Of a stretch of 64,000 bases of DNA, positions 25,054 to 35,335 are shown piece after piece. Below the pieces are notes generated by a model, which was given only the letters and a program-made list of their open reading frames with translations, searched no databases and was not told where the DNA came from. Source of the DNA: Psychrobacillus antarcticus (GTDB lineage Bacteria > Bacillota > Bacilli > Bacillales_A > Planococcaceae); assembly GCF_029533155.1 (NCBI RefSeq), contig NZ_JAIZDB010000016.1, positions 39,777 through 103,776 on the forward strand, read 5' to 3'. A program made the position numbers and the translations under genes. Every line of letters starts with the position of its first letter. Position 1 is the stretch's first letter.

Positions 25054-27920
25054 CAAGCTCTACCTCCCAAAATTCTAGTGACTGCATCAGATTCTCCACC
25101 ATTTATAGTTGCACGACTTAACTCTAGTCTTAATTTAGTAGGGCTAACTTCTGTAGTTTGCTTAGTGAATTCATACTCATTATCAAGCAATTCCGAATCC
25201 ATTGCCGCACCGTTTAACTTAGCTTGTACCGCTAGTGCGCCTTCTTTTTGTACATATGCACCCACATAATCAGTCGGGGGTAAATCGTATACTGCGGTTG
25301 CTGTTAGTGACGGTTCTCCGGTTACGTTTGTCCATGTTCCGTAGAAACCTACCTTTGTGTACGAATAAAAGATAAATAACGGAATTGTGAATGCCACTGT
25401 TAAATCGAAAAGTGCTGAAGGATAATACGCTCCGTCCATACTCGAAACAGTTTGAATGCTCCCCCATGCATTATTCGTATTTTTTGACATACTGATACCG
25501 TTATTAGAAGCTCCCTGTCCTCCAAATAAAATGTATATGTTATTATCCTTATCTGCGGTTATAGAAGGAAATGCCCTACTGTAAGTGTTACCACTCGTTA
25601 ATTTTTGCATTGCAGACCAAGTTACCCCACCGTCATCTGAGTAGGACACTCGAATGTTAGTTTTAGCGACATCTACACTATCCTTACCTTCCCAAGCCAC
25701 CCAAATACGACCATTCGCCAATCCGTTTACGCTTTTCGGTACGAATATTGCTGATGGTGAGGATTGTGTGTAGGATGTGCCGTTATAAACATCTTTCACA
25801 GTCAATCCAATTGAACCAATCCATGTGTTACTAGCGTCTTTATAAGACACCACTATTCTAAAGTTTGCACTATTGTAGAATTCCGATATTATAACAGGCT
25901 TGTTACTGCTATTTACCACTATTGAAGGGTTTACTAAGTTAGTACCCGTAGTATTCAAAGTAGTAATCTGTTCCGCCGCACCCCACGTAACACTACCATC
26001 TGCGCTAATCGTTCCTTTTGCGTAACGAATATTGAAACTGTTCGGATAGGTTGCGTTTTTACTCGCCCATGAAGCGTGTAGTTCTGTTCCTTGTTCGTTG
26101 ATTGCTAGGGATACGTTGCCTAATGCGGTTTGATTGTTGTCAATGGTAGTGTCTGTCTTAGCTCCACTATTTACATTAATTGTAGTAACCTTAACTGCCC
26201 AATACCCACTCTGTTTAGATGCATTTAATAACGCCACATGAGTGGGATTAATTGGAATTATAGTTGCGTTAGAGGTGTTTGGTATCTCTAACACGCTTGC
26301 GATATTCGTCCAACTACTGCCGTTGTTGATACTTTTGTATAAGAGGTGGTCATCGTTAGCAGATTTATTAGTAACGACAGTTACCAAAGTACCATCGGTC
26401 ATTCTAACTAATCTACGCCCACTGTTTCCACTCGTATCATACGCACTTGCTACAACGGTAGCATCCGTCACCGTTACAGGAGTACTAACTTCATTTATCA
26501 TCAACATCTTGCCATCACGAATTTTAATGTTTGTACTCTCCATTTGATTAAACGTCATACCGAAGCGATTACCATTCATATCGTCAGCGAAAGTTACTCC
26601 ACCTTCTATACGGTCAGAAGCTTCTTGTTGAAGTTTGAGATATGCAACGTCACGATACAATCCGTTTACGTTTGTAGCAATCCCAGCTGTATTGTTCCTA
26701 ATATCGTCTAACGTAGTTTGTAAATCTACTACTTGCGAAATAGGGTGGGCATGTGGTGAAGGAGTAAATTCCTCCGGTACATCTGTTAGACCTAAATAAG
26801 ACGTTGTACCTGTGTCACCTTTAGCACCTTGAATTAAAGACCAAGCATAATCAGAAGCTACATTACTTTTGGTTGGAGTTGCTTTGTTATAGGCGATACC
26901 GATGTATTTCTTACCTGTTGGAGCATCAGACATTCCCGTACCAGTATCAGTGTCGGCGTATTTAATCCATGTATAAAAGGTTGCTCCGTCTTTCCCAGCA
27001 ACTCCTGGTTCACCTGGTTCACCTGGTTCCCCTTTACCAAAAGCGATTCCTTCAGACCATCCACTTGCTCCTTGACGGAAATACAATTCTCCGACATCTG
27101 TAGCTAAATAAGCGAATCCCTCTATTTCTGAATCGTAGTTAGCACGCTCTGAAAATAACCCTTGAGCATTAACGGTAAAGCTCTCGCCACGATCTCCTTT
27201 AACACCTTTTTGTACAAGTAACCTCCACCATGCATTTTCTTTTGATGGAAGAACAGGAAGGGGATTATTTTGTGTGTTCTGTAAAGCCATAAATGAAGAA
27301 CCATTGTCCTCCACAATATTGTTCTTCTTATATGCATTAGATAAGACAAATGCTCCTACAGAACGCATATTTTCAGCATTAGTTGTTGCTACAATCGATG
27401 CAGTAGTTGCTTGCTCTGAATTCTCAGTAGCTGTTATAGCTTTTTGTGTTTCAGTAACTGCATTCTGTGTAGCTTGCACAACTTCTATTTTCATCTGACC
27501 TAGATTAGATGATTCTTGTTGAGCAAGAGCTGCGGCTTCATTTGCTAATACTGCTTTTTCGTTGGCATAATCGCCCTTCTCATTAGCATAAGTTCCTTGT
27601 GCATTAGCGTAATCACCTTGCTCTTTTGCATAGTCACCTTCTCCTTCTGCATATTCTGCTTTAGAAGTTGCCAATGTTGCAGCAGTATTTGTATTAATAA
27701 CCGCTTGTTCCATCTGACTAATGAGCGCCAATATTTCTTCTACTTTTAACGCATTAATTTGTGATTGTAAGTCTGCGATTTTCAATAAAAACTCTTGTCG
27801 CATTTCATCAGTTAAATTGGATGCGCTAGTGACTAGGCTTTCTAATTTACTAAAGTTGAAGTTCAAATCGTTTCGATGACCACGATCTAAATTAATACCT
27901 ATCGTTCGCATTTGTACCAT
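25053..27920 (-). CDS. Receptor-binding tail fibre with collagen-like and Asp-box (sialidase-like) regions
   Basis: 955 aa. N-terminal ~25 residues (GINLDRGHRNDLNFNF) are a BppU-type attachment start. A coiled-coil region contains degenerate repeats of GDYANEQ/GDYAKEQ (about residues 95-135). GKGEPGEPGEPGVAGKDGA near 300 is collagen-like. From ~500 to 850 are BNR-like strands with Asp boxes (SINNGSSWT, SDDGGVTWS), as in sialidase propellers. The C-terminus has a phage-fibre-like trimerisation region. AAGGAG precedes ATG 27920. Binds the host surface; enzymatic activity is unproven. Confidence 0.85.
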   Translation of the reverse strand: MVQMRTIGINLDRGHRNDLNFNFSKLESLVTSASNLTDEMRQEFLLKIADLQSQINALKVEEILALISQMEQAVINTNTAATLATSKAEYAEGEGDYAKEQGDYANAQGTYANEKGDYANEKAVLANEAAALAQQESSNLGQMKIEVVQATQNAVTETQKAITATENSEQATTASIVATTNAENMRSVGAFVLSNAYKKNNIVEDNGSSFMALQNTQNNPLPVLPSKENAWWRLLVQKGVKGDRGESFTVNAQGLFSERANYDSEIEGFAYLATDVGELYFRQGASGWSEGIAFGKGEPGEPGEPGVAGKDGATFYTWIKYADTDTGTGMSDAPTGKKYIGIAYNKATPTKSNVASDYAWSLIQGAKGDTGTTSYLGLTDVPEEFTPSPHAHPISQVVDLQTTLDDIRNNTAGIATNVNGLYRDVAYLKLQQEASDRIEGGVTFADDMNGNRFGMTFNQMESTNIKIRDGKMLMINEVSTPVTVTDATVVASAYDTSGNSGRRLVRMTDGTLVTVVTNKSANDDHLLYKSINNGSSWTNIASVLEIPNTSNATIIPINPTHVALLNASKQSGYWAVKVTTINVNSGAKTDTTIDNNQTALGNVSLAINEQGTELHASWASKNATYPNSFNIRYAKGTISADGSVTWGAAEQITTLNTTGTNLVNPSIVVNSSNKPVIISEFYNSANFRIVVSYKDASNTWIGSIGLTVKDVYNGTSYTQSSPSAIFVPKSVNGLANGRIWVAWEGKDSVDVAKTNIRVSYSDDGGVTWSAMQKLTSGNTYSRAFPSITADKDNNIYILFGGQGASNNGISMSKNTNNAWGSIQTVSSMDGAYYPSALFDLTVAFTIPLFIFYSYTKVGFYGTWTNVTGEPSLTATAVYDLPPTDYVGAYVQKEGALAVQAKLNGAAMDSELLDNEYEFTKQTTEVSPTKLRLELSRATINGGESDAVTRILGGRA

Positions 27921-27935
27921 GAGTTTGCTCCTTTC

Positions 27936-28751
27936 TTATAGATAATAAAATCTAAAATCAAATGTAATTAAAAAGGAACCACTCGCACCTGTTATAGTGA
28001 AGTCGTTCCAATCTGGTAATAGCGATATTAATTTTTTATTTGTTTGGCCAAAGATTGAAGCACCATTTTTAAGAGACCTCACACCATCTAATGTAATTGT
28101 GTCATTTACTGTGGAGGAACCGTTATATTGCCAAACATCACCAGTTGTATTGTTCGTTATTTTGAGATTAGTGGACGGTCCTTTAAATATTATTTTTAAG
28201 TCCCTTTTACGTGGATCTACTGGAACATCACCTGCGTTAAATATTTTAAAGGAAGAAGTTTGATGAACATACTTTGGTTCTTCCGTTTCTAAACCTTGTC
28301 CAGTCTGCCATTTTTCAATGTCGAAAGTAAGTTCATCTAATGTAGTACCGACTGATTCAGATAATCCACTAGAACAAAATAAGGGGATATCGACTTTAGA
28401 TACTCTTCGACTTACTCTTTCTGGTTCCCAATCCTCAAAGTGAACTCTCCATCGTTTACCGGATAAGAACGATTCTCCAACATACATTTCCTCGCCAGTA
28501 CCTAATAATCGAAATAAATCATCTCTTAATAGTAAAGAGTCTTTGTAATCTTTTCCTTTACTCATAAATTCAGCAACTAATTGACGTGGATTTAACTGCT
28601 TATCTAAAATGATTGTTCGACCATCATCTAGTGATTCTTTTATTGTGGTATATGACGGACCTGGTATATGGAGTTTGAGACCAAACAAGCCGATTGACTC
28701 CATATTGATTTTATTGCCATTTGCATCATATAGATTTAATCGACTTATCAT
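27936..28751 (-). CDS. Distal tail protein (Dit, Sipho_tail family)
   Basis: 271 aa of the PF05709 family, forming the hexameric hub between tail tube and tip. Diagnostic parts are the N-terminal GLFGLKLHIPGPSY block, RDDLFRLLGTGEEMYV and RWRVHFEDWEPER, with a galectin-like C-terminal half. It overlaps the tape measure stop by 4 nt (ATGA). Confidence 0.92.
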   Translation of the reverse strand: MISRLNLYDANGNKINMESIGLFGLKLHIPGPSYTTIKESLDDGRTIILDKQLNPRQLVAEFMSKGKDYKDSLLLRDDLFRLLGTGEEMYVGESFLSGKRWRVHFEDWEPERVSRRVSKVDIPLFCSSGLSESVGTTLDELTFDIEKWQTGQGLETEEPKYVHQTSSFKIFNAGDVPVDPRKRDLKIIFKGPSTNLKITNNTTGDVWQYNGSSTVNDTITLDGVRSLKNGASIFGQTNKKLISLLPDWNDFTITGASGSFLITFDFRFYYL

Positions 28752-31700
28752 CCTAGTCTCACCCCTCTCAACATAGCTGAAATGTTTGAATCATTGTATT
28801 GCATACCATTGATATATCCGACTTGATTTCGAGCGACTTCTTGACCGTCCAAATGGCTAATTACGTTGATAACTATTGGTCTATCATTCTTTGGAAGGAC
28901 ACCGGATCTATTATTTCTATTAACAGAAGCACCGTAACTTTGGTCGTCCACAGATGGAGTAGCAAACTGCGCTAATTTAGATGCAGTATTCTCAACCATT
29001 GCATTCATTTGTTCCATACCGATAATTAATCCTTCTCCGATATGTTTACCAATTCCCATTGTGACACGTGAAGGAGATTTAACTTGTAACGCTGATTTCA
29101 TTGCAGCTTGAATGCTATTCGCAATGGATCTAGATTTTGCAATTAGTGCAGGTTCCATTGATGCAAGTCCTTCAAGTAGTCCTTTACCTGCATTCACACC
29201 AATTTGTTTAAGCGATAGCAATTCATCGTTAGAAGCTTTCGTAATAGACTTGATTTTATTAACCCACTCAACACGTAGCTTTTCTAATTCTGTATTAGCT
29301 GTGTTGCGAAGTTCAGTAATTCTTTCTTCTGTATCCTTTTTCATCCCAGACAATTCTTTCTCAGCTTGCGTTCGAGCAAGAGCAGTCTTATCTTTGTATA
29401 GATTAGAATAAATAGTTAGATGTTCATCTGTTAAAGAATTAAGCGCTAAGAGTTCTGGTAATGCTCTAGGACCCATTTCACGAAGTTCTTCAATTAATCC
29501 TGAGTCAACTCTTTTACCTGCAAACTTGTCCATTTCTGTTTGCCATGTTCTAAATCCTTCAACTTGGCTATTTAAATTCATTAGTAAATCGGAGCCTGAC
29601 TTTTCAACTACATACGTAAACTCTTCAAATAATCCAGAAAATGAACGTAACGAATTTGCTCTGCTATCCACCATGGAGTTGTATTTATCTAGCAAATCTT
29701 GAACGGAGTTATTGTAATCATCATTAATTGATTTCATTTTGTCTGTATATTCTTTGTTTGTAGAAAGAATTTCGTTATCAATAGCCTTTAATGCTTTCTG
29801 ATAAGACTTCTGTACTTCTACTTTTTCTTTGGTACCTTTTTTAAACGAGGAGATAGATGATTCCCAAATCTTCACTTCATCAATTAATGAAAGTTGCTCT
29901 GTTTGTTTCTTTTCTTCCACAAATAATTTAAGCGCATCTAGTCTTTCTTTACCTGTTTTCGAATTAATTTTAGTAACATCAGATGCCGCCCTTTCATTAA
30001 TCTTTTTAACTTTTGTTGATGAATCTTGTTCTAAGCGTTGTATTTTTAAAATTTCTGCAGAAGTGAGTTTACGTTTTTTCTCCTTAGCAGTTTTATTTAT
30101 TTGTTGTATATCTTCATTCACGCGTTTTTCAATTTTCTTCGCTTCTTCGTTTGCTTTTTTATTGATTGCCGTAACTTCGGTATTTGTTGTCTTAGTACCC
30201 TGTACAAGAATTTTGGTTACCTCTGACATTAATCCTTTAGAAACATTTTTTGATGCAGAAATTACACCGTTCAATTCACTAACAATTTTAAGTTCAATCG
30301 GTCTATTCAAAGAATTAATAACATTATCAGCCGCACCAATAGATCTTGCACCAGTAGCGTAACCAGGAGTACCATTTAATGAACCTATTATCTTTTTAGA
30401 TTCATTGTGTGTGAATACTTCAAATCCTGCTGGTCTGTTATACATACCAAGATTAAGCATCTCCCATTTGTTGCCCATTCGACCAAGCTCGAAGCCTTCT
30501 TCACCTGCAATAAATCTACCACCTGGATGGAAGGTAGTCCCTTTTGCATAACCTGGTTCTTGAGGACCGTTCGTTCCGTTATAACGAATGTTTACGTTTT
30601 TAGTAATTGGTCTTCTTAGATTTTCGTCGAGCGTAGCCCAAAAGTTTTTAGGATTTTCAGAAATTACAACATCTTTATAAACCGTTTTTCCAGCTACATC
30701 ATTTATTAATTGTAATTCACTCTTTGCATTTTTTAGTTTGCCGATTTGGGTATCAATAGTAGCGTTTTGTTCTTGATATTCGGCAGTCCCAATGACCTTT
30801 GCATCTAATAACTCTTTTAACTTACTTTTTTGCAATTCAAGTTTTGTCAACTCATCGCTAAGTTGAGCTCCTGATCTACCTCTTTCAGCAGTAATACCTA
30901 CTTGCGCAAGAATTATTTCTTCATACTTAAATTTTGCTTCCTCAGTTGCCGCTATTTCTTTACGATTAATCTCAAGCAATTTATCACGTTCACCTAATTG
31001 TTTACCGTAGGTGATAATCATTTCTTCTGCACGTGACTTTTGCATGTTCTTTTCTTCTAATATTTCTTTTTCTCTTCTTATCTTGTTATCAAGATTTATT
31101 ATTTCTTCAGCAGATGCACCATTCTTTTGTTCTTCGAGTTTCAGAATTTCTGATTCTTGTTTCCAAATTTCTGCTGAAAGTGTGCCGATTTGTTTTTTGG
31201 TTTCTTGTTGTAATACATTTTTTTCGTTTACTTCTGAAACCAATTGTTTCTGTTCTTTCAGTAGCGAATTTTCTTTTTCGATTGCTATAGTCAAAGTTTC
31301 GTAAGCGTCGCCTTGTAGTTCTTTAGCTTTCTCTGCGTTTAATTCTTTGAGTGCTATAGTGTTATTTGCATAGGCTTCACCCTGCAAGCTAATAGACTTA
31401 ACAGTTTCCGGTGCACCATCAATAACTTTTTGATTAAGTCCTAAAAACTCGTCCATTTCCTCATTAGTAAGACTACTTTGCGCTAATAGTTTAGCTTGTT
31501 CATCTTTTAATGCAGCGACTTTATCAGGCGCATTAGTCATTTCTAATTCAGCGTTAATGTCCAAGAATCGAAGCATTTGTTCATTTGATAATTGATTTTT
31601 ATATTGTAAAGCATCAAAGCTTTCAATTAATTCGTCATTCGCATCAATTTCTTTTTGCTTAGCTACTAACACTTCTACGTTAGTATCGTTAGATTCTTTA

Positions 31701-33397
31701 TAAGCTAATGTTGCAGCTCCAATACCTGTTGCTAATAAAGCAATACCTGCTACAGTCCAACCAATAGGTCCTGCTAAAACAGTAAATGCACTACCTGCTA
31801 CACCAATCGCTGTGGACATTGTGCCGACTGCCGTTATAATCGTACCAACGGAACTAATTAGTGTGCCGCCAATTACAAGCACTGGGCCAATAGCAGCCGC
31901 TACTCCTGCCATTACAAGAATATTTTTTTGCGCTTCAGGGGAAAGAGCGTTGAACTTATCTACCATTCCTTGAATATATTCTGCGCCTTTTCTTAGAGAT
32001 GGTATTAATTTATTCCCAATCGTTATAGCAGCAGTTTCAATAGTTCCGCCTAATTCTTCAAGTGCTCCATTTAAGTTGTCCTTCATTTTAGCGGCAGTTT
32101 CAGCAGAAGCTCCACCACTATTTTTAAGCGCTAGTGTCATTTTATCAATCTCTGTTGGTCCTGCTTTAACAAGTGCGAGGAATCCACTAACTGCCTCTGT
32201 ACCAACTAATTTTGCTAGAGTCGCTACCTTGTCTGCATCTGTCATATGTGCGGTAGATTTTGCTAAATCCCCAATCATTCCGGAAAGACTTTTTGCATTT
32301 CCTTCCGTATCGATAATAGAGAATCCGAGTTCTTTCATTATTTTTCTTTGTGCTTTTGCTGGGTTATTTAACGATAACAAGGAAGCACGTAATGCAGTAC
32401 CTGCGTTTGAACCATCTAAGCCTGCATCTGTCATAATTCCAACTGCAGCTGCTACTTCTTCAAGTTGTATACCTAATGCCGCTGCTGGTGCTCCTGCGTA
32501 TTTAAACGCTAATTGCATATCATCAATACCGGCTGCAGACATGTTCGCTGCCATCGCCAATACATCTGCTACTCTACTTGCTTCAGATGCTTCAAGACCC
32601 CATACATTTAAAGCGGCCGCTACTGTTTGTGCAGCTAAAGCTAAAGATTCACCAGATGCTTCAGATGCTGAAATTACACCAGGCATAGCGCCAATAATCT
32701 CCACTGCATTGAATCCCATAGCCGCCATATCTTCCATCGCAACGGCTACTTCACTTGCAGATTTAGAAGTATCAGCACCTAATTTTAATGCTGAAGAATT
32801 AAGTGCATCCATTTCTCCTGCAGTGGCTCCGGCTATTGCTCCAACTCTATCCATTTGTGCTTCAAAATCAGCTGCCATTTTAACAGATGCAGTACCTGCC
32901 GCAACGATTGGAGCCGTAATTGCCATGGACATTTTTTTACCAACACTAGTCATGCCGTCGCCAACAGCTTTCATTTTACCGCCGACTGCTTCCATACGTT
33001 CTCCTGCTTGAGTCCATGCGGATGATTGAATTCGCAATTCTTCTGTAACTTCATTCAATTCTGTGGTTAAGCGATTATATTGTGTTTGTGCTTCGTTTAC
33101 ACGTCTAGCTTGGCGTTCCAATGTTGCTTCATTCGCTGTTCCACTCGCTACCAGTTCATCATATTTACGACGTTCCTCGGTTAATTTAACTGATGAGGTA
33201 GCAACTGTTCGTGTTAATATTTCTTTTTTAGATGTTAAACCATCGATTGACTTCCCATAATCAGCACCTAATGCCTTTGCAGCTCTTAATTCAGAACCCA
33301 TTGAACTAAGATGTCTATTCATCTGATTAATGGATCCATTGAAATTTGATGCATCCATGGAAAGGGAAACTGCTAAACTTCCAATTTCTGTTGTCAT
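28748..33397 (-). CDS. Tail tape measure protein
   Basis: 1549 aa, which sets tail length. The N-terminus has helical repeats (RHLSSMGSELRAAKA), then the TP901-type core near 200-400 (MAAMGFNAVEIIGAMPGVI, DAGLDGSNAGTALRASLLSL). Hydrophobic stretches near 490-570 include GPVLVIGGTLISSVGTIITAVG. A long Lys/Glu-rich coiled coil runs through the middle. No transglycosylase or peptidase motif was seen. By length the tail would be roughly 200 nm using ~0.15 nm per residue (rule of thumb). Confidence 0.95.
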   Translation of the reverse strand: MTTEIGSLAVSLSMDASNFNGSINQMNRHLSSMGSELRAAKALGADYGKSIDGLTSKKEILTRTVATSSVKLTEERRKYDELVASGTANEATLERQARRVNEAQTQYNRLTTELNEVTEELRIQSSAWTQAGERMEAVGGKMKAVGDGMTSVGKKMSMAITAPIVAAGTASVKMAADFEAQMDRVGAIAGATAGEMDALNSSALKLGADTSKSASEVAVAMEDMAAMGFNAVEIIGAMPGVISASEASGESLALAAQTVAAALNVWGLEASEASRVADVLAMAANMSAAGIDDMQLAFKYAGAPAAALGIQLEEVAAAVGIMTDAGLDGSNAGTALRASLLSLNNPAKAQRKIMKELGFSIIDTEGNAKSLSGMIGDLAKSTAHMTDADKVATLAKLVGTEAVSGFLALVKAGPTEIDKMTLALKNSGGASAETAAKMKDNLNGALEELGGTIETAAITIGNKLIPSLRKGAEYIQGMVDKFNALSPEAQKNILVMAGVAAAIGPVLVIGGTLISSVGTIITAVGTMSTAIGVAGSAFTVLAGPIGWTVAGIALLATGIGAATLAYKESNDTNVEVLVAKQKEIDANDELIESFDALQYKNQLSNEQMLRFLDINAELEMTNAPDKVAALKDEQAKLLAQSSLTNEEMDEFLGLNQKVIDGAPETVKSISLQGEAYANNTIALKELNAEKAKELQGDAYETLTIAIEKENSLLKEQKQLVSEVNEKNVLQQETKKQIGTLSAEIWKQESEILKLEEQKNGASAEEIINLDNKIRREKEILEEKNMQKSRAEEMIITYGKQLGERDKLLEINRKEIAATEEAKFKYEEIILAQVGITAERGRSGAQLSDELTKLELQKSKLKELLDAKVIGTAEYQEQNATIDTQIGKLKNAKSELQLINDVAGKTVYKDVVISENPKNFWATLDENLRRPITKNVNIRYNGTNGPQEPGYAKGTTFHPGGRFIAGEEGFELGRMGNKWEMLNLGMYNRPAGFEVFTHNESKKIIGSLNGTPGYATGARSIGAADNVINSLNRPIELKIVSELNGVISASKNVSKGLMSEVTKILVQGTKTTNTEVTAINKKANEEAKKIEKRVNEDIQQINKTAKEKKRKLTSAEILKIQRLEQDSSTKVKKINERAASDVTKINSKTGKERLDALKLFVEEKKQTEQLSLIDEVKIWESSISSFKKGTKEKVEVQKSYQKALKAIDNEILSTNKEYTDKMKSINDDYNNSVQDLLDKYNSMVDSRANSLRSFSGLFEEFTYVVEKSGSDLLMNLNSQVEGFRTWQTEMDKFAGKRVDSGLIEELREMGPRALPELLALNSLTDEHLTIYSNLYKDKTALARTQAEKELSGMKKDTEERITELRNTANTELEKLRVEWVNKIKSITKASNDELLSLKQIGVNAGKGLLEGLASMEPALIAKSRSIANSIQAAMKSALQVKSPSRVTMGIGKHIGEGLIIGMEQMNAMVENTASKLAQFATPSVDDQSYGASVNRNNRSGVLPKNDRPIVINVISHLDGQEVARNQVGYINGMQYNDSNISAMLRGVRLG

Positions 33398-33443
33398 ATT
33401 CTCACCGTCTTTCAGTCACTGTCCTATTTTTGAACACAAAAAA

Positions 33444-33931
33444 TCACAGCCAAGATAATTCATCCGCTGTGATGTACTCTGTTTCGATCATGTGTAATTC
33501 GAGGCAAAATTTAATATCCATTTGATCTATTTCGTGGAGTTTATATCCGTCACGCATTCGTTCACGATACCAACCTTTTATCCATTCATAAGAGTCAAAA
33601 TCAGTTACTTCCCCGTTTCGTTTCCCTCTTCGCCTTCATCAGCTTGATGTGTAGCTAAACCACCTAGACTTAACACTTCAGTGAAAATACGAGTAGGTTC
33701 AGTTTGAATTTGTGCGACACTTAATCCATTCCATGCGTCTTCAGAAGTAAACTGATTTCCAAAAGCAAATACAATAAAATCAATATACTCATCATAAGTT
33801 TCTACTTCTCCTATTTTTCCTGATTCGCGAATTTTCTTGTTTAATTCAAGCGCCTTCCGAAATACAATTCCTTCCACAAAGTCTTTCTTATATGTTTTTT
33901 CTTGGCCATCCACACGCAATACTATTTTCAT
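33444..33931 (-). CDS. Tail assembly chaperone, -1 frameshift extended form
   Basis: The slippery heptamer G GGA AAC lies at 33620-33626, in frame with the 108-aa protein, 4 codons before its TAA. A -1 shift there joins residue 104 to a 58-codon open frame that ends TGA at 33444, giving about 162 aa. The extension reads like a protein (EWIKGWYRERMRDGYKLHEID...). It has no good start of its own and sits just before the tape measure gene, as in lambda gpGT-type chaperones. Confidence 0.87.
33605..33931 (-). CDS. Tail assembly chaperone (short form)
   Basis: 108 aa product between the tail tube and tape measure genes. It coats the tape measure protein during tail assembly in such phages. N-terminal beta strands MKIVLRVDGQEKTY resemble the family of siphovirus chaperones in Gram-positive hosts; the C-terminus ends in an acidic EGEEGNETGK linker carrying the slippery site. 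Confidence 0.88.
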   Translation of the reverse strand: MKIVLRVDGQEKTYKKDFVEGIVFRKALELNKKIRESGKIGEVETYDEYIDFIVFAFGNQFTSEDAWNGLSVAQIQTEPTRIFTEVLSLGGLATHQADEGEEGNETGK

Positions 33932-33962
33932 GTATGATTCCTCATTTCGTTTATTGATAAAT

Positions 33963-33992
33963 AAAAAAGAGAGGTACTAGACCCCTCTCGAT
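33963..33992 (-). terminator. Attenuator-like hairpin after the tail tube gene
   Basis: GAGAGGGGTC..TACCTCTC followed by T6 on the minus strand. Its position after the highly expressed tube gene suggests partial termination that lowers chaperone and tape measure expression. Confidence 0.65.
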
Positions 33993-34562
33993 TTATGGTG
34001 TTGGCGTAACTGTTGGTTTTTTAACAGTTGCAAAGAATGTAGTTGCAGTTTCTGTAACTCCTGGATCGTCAGTTCGTACAGTGTATTTCAAAGTTCCATC
34101 CTCAAGAGGGATAGCCTCTCCTGTAAAGCCTGATTGCTTGAATGCTGTTTCACCTTTTTTCTTCGTAGCATTCGATTCTTCCGATGGCTTGAATTTTGCT
34201 TTGTATAACCATACGAGTTTAGAACCGCTTTCAAATCCCACTGCTAAATAGTTTGGTTCATCATTCGAATTCATGATTAAACCTTTGTCGTCAGATAATT
34301 GGTGACCGTACCAATCAGATTGTACTTCTGTTGGTAGGTCGGCAACTTGTCCAGCGATAGTGATTGTATCCAGTTGAACCTCATTAGCAACTACTCGGTC
34401 ACCTGCGTCGAATGTGCCTTCTGAAAAGTTAGGTGTTAATGTTAATTCAATTGGCATCGTGAGTGTTTTTACTTCACCATGTTCTTCAGTTGTTTCACTT
34501 GTCATAACTGCATAATGCAACGTTTTTAAACTTACCTTTTGTACTTTTTCTTGAATCGCCAT
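33993..34562 (-). CDS. Major tail (tube) protein
   Basis: 189 aa of the phi13-type major tail protein family: QKVSLKTLHYAVMTSE start, PIELTLTPNFSEGTF, and LVWLYKAKFKPSEESNATKK before a Pro/Thr tail (KKPTVTPTP). Polymerises into the tail tube around the tape measure protein. Located between the tail-completion genes and the chaperone. Confidence 0.92.
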   Translation of the reverse strand: MAIQEKVQKVSLKTLHYAVMTSETTEEHGEVKTLTMPIELTLTPNFSEGTFDAGDRVVANEVQLDTITIAGQVADLPTEVQSDWYGHQLSDDKGLIMNSNDEPNYLAVGFESGSKLVWLYKAKFKPSEESNATKKKGETAFKQSGFTGEAIPLEDGTLKYTVRTDDPGVTETATTFFATVKKPTVTPTP

Positions 34563-34586
34563 ATTTGTAATTCCTCCTAGTGATTT

Positions 34587-34934
34587 TTAATATTCATCAA
34601 AAAAAGCGAATCGCAACACTTTATTAAAGTGCGAATCGCCGTCTGTATATGGTGCATCGAATTCTGAAGTCCTTTGAAATCCAACTTGTTCTAATTTCTT
34701 GCGTATGTCCTCCACAAGCTGATGATAGTTGCCCTTTGACCACACATTTACTTGTATTAGTCTCTCGGTTTCTATTTCCTTGTCAGCCGCTTCTAATGCA
34801 GGATTTGACGTATACTCTAAAAAAGTTACATATTCAGAAGGTAAACCATTTGGTCCTGGTGGATATGATTGAAATGCAGATTTAACACCAATGCTTGTAA
34901 GTGTGGAAGAAACCAAATCAACTATATCTCTCAT
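34587..34934 (-). CDS. Tail terminator / completion protein (DUF806-like)
   Basis: 115 aa. VNVWSKGNYHQLVEDIRKKLEQVGF and the position between the gp10-like protein and tail tube gene fit the siphovirus tail terminator that caps the tube. It overlaps the upstream gene by 4 nt. Confidence 0.75.
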   Translation of the reverse strand: MRDIVDLVSSTLTSIGVKSAFQSYPPGPNGLPSEYVTFLEYTSNPALEAADKEIETERLIQVNVWSKGNYHQLVEDIRKKLEQVGFQRTSEFDAPYTDGDSHFNKVLRFAFFDEY

Positions 34935-35335
34935 AGACCTAATGCTCCTTGAATTTCTTCAATTATTGCATTCATAGATTCTGATTTACTTTGTTCGTAT
35001 CCTCTAGAGAAAAATGGATTAGGATTAATTTTCCCCCAAGTGACTTTCTTGCCACCCTTGGTTATTGTGGAACCTCCACTTCGTCCAAATTCAAGTATAT
35101 GAGAGTGATAGGCTTTTCCTGTGTGGATGACAACCTCGCCATCTTTAGGACGTTTTAGCTTGATATTCTCCTTGATTACTCCATCAGAGCGACCACCAAA
35201 GTTTGCTTCAGCAATAATTGCAACTTGTGTAATTTTACCGGCTTTGTTTAATGCTTTGTTTTCTAGTTGCTCCGATATATTTAAGCTACTTAAGTTTTGA
35301 AGAGTCTCTTGTAATCCTGTTAATTGTAATTCCAA
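34931..35335 (-). CDS. HK97 gp10-like neck/tail-completion protein
   Basis: 134 aa. ENKALNKAGKITQVAIIAEA, followed by HTGKAYHSHILEFG and the C-terminal NPFFSRGYEQSK, are the hallmarks of the HK97-gp10 family. It joins the head to the tail. The gene is adjacent (no gap) to the head closure gene. Confidence 0.88.
   Translation of the reverse strand: MELQLTGLQETLQNLSSLNISEQLENKALNKAGKITQVAIIAEANFGGRSDGVIKENIKLKRPKDGEVVIHTGKAYHSHILEFGRSGGSTITKGGKKVTWGKINPNPFFSRGYEQSKSESMNAIIEEIQGALGL

Noticed and set aside
29829..30362. 177-codon + strand frame
   Set aside because: Also antisense to the coiled-coil part of the tape measure gene; biased composition, no start signal.
32076..33011. 311-codon open frame on the + strand
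   Set aside because: It is antisense to the tape measure gene; the Ala/Ser/Ile-rich product without a ribosome site is typical of a shadow frame.
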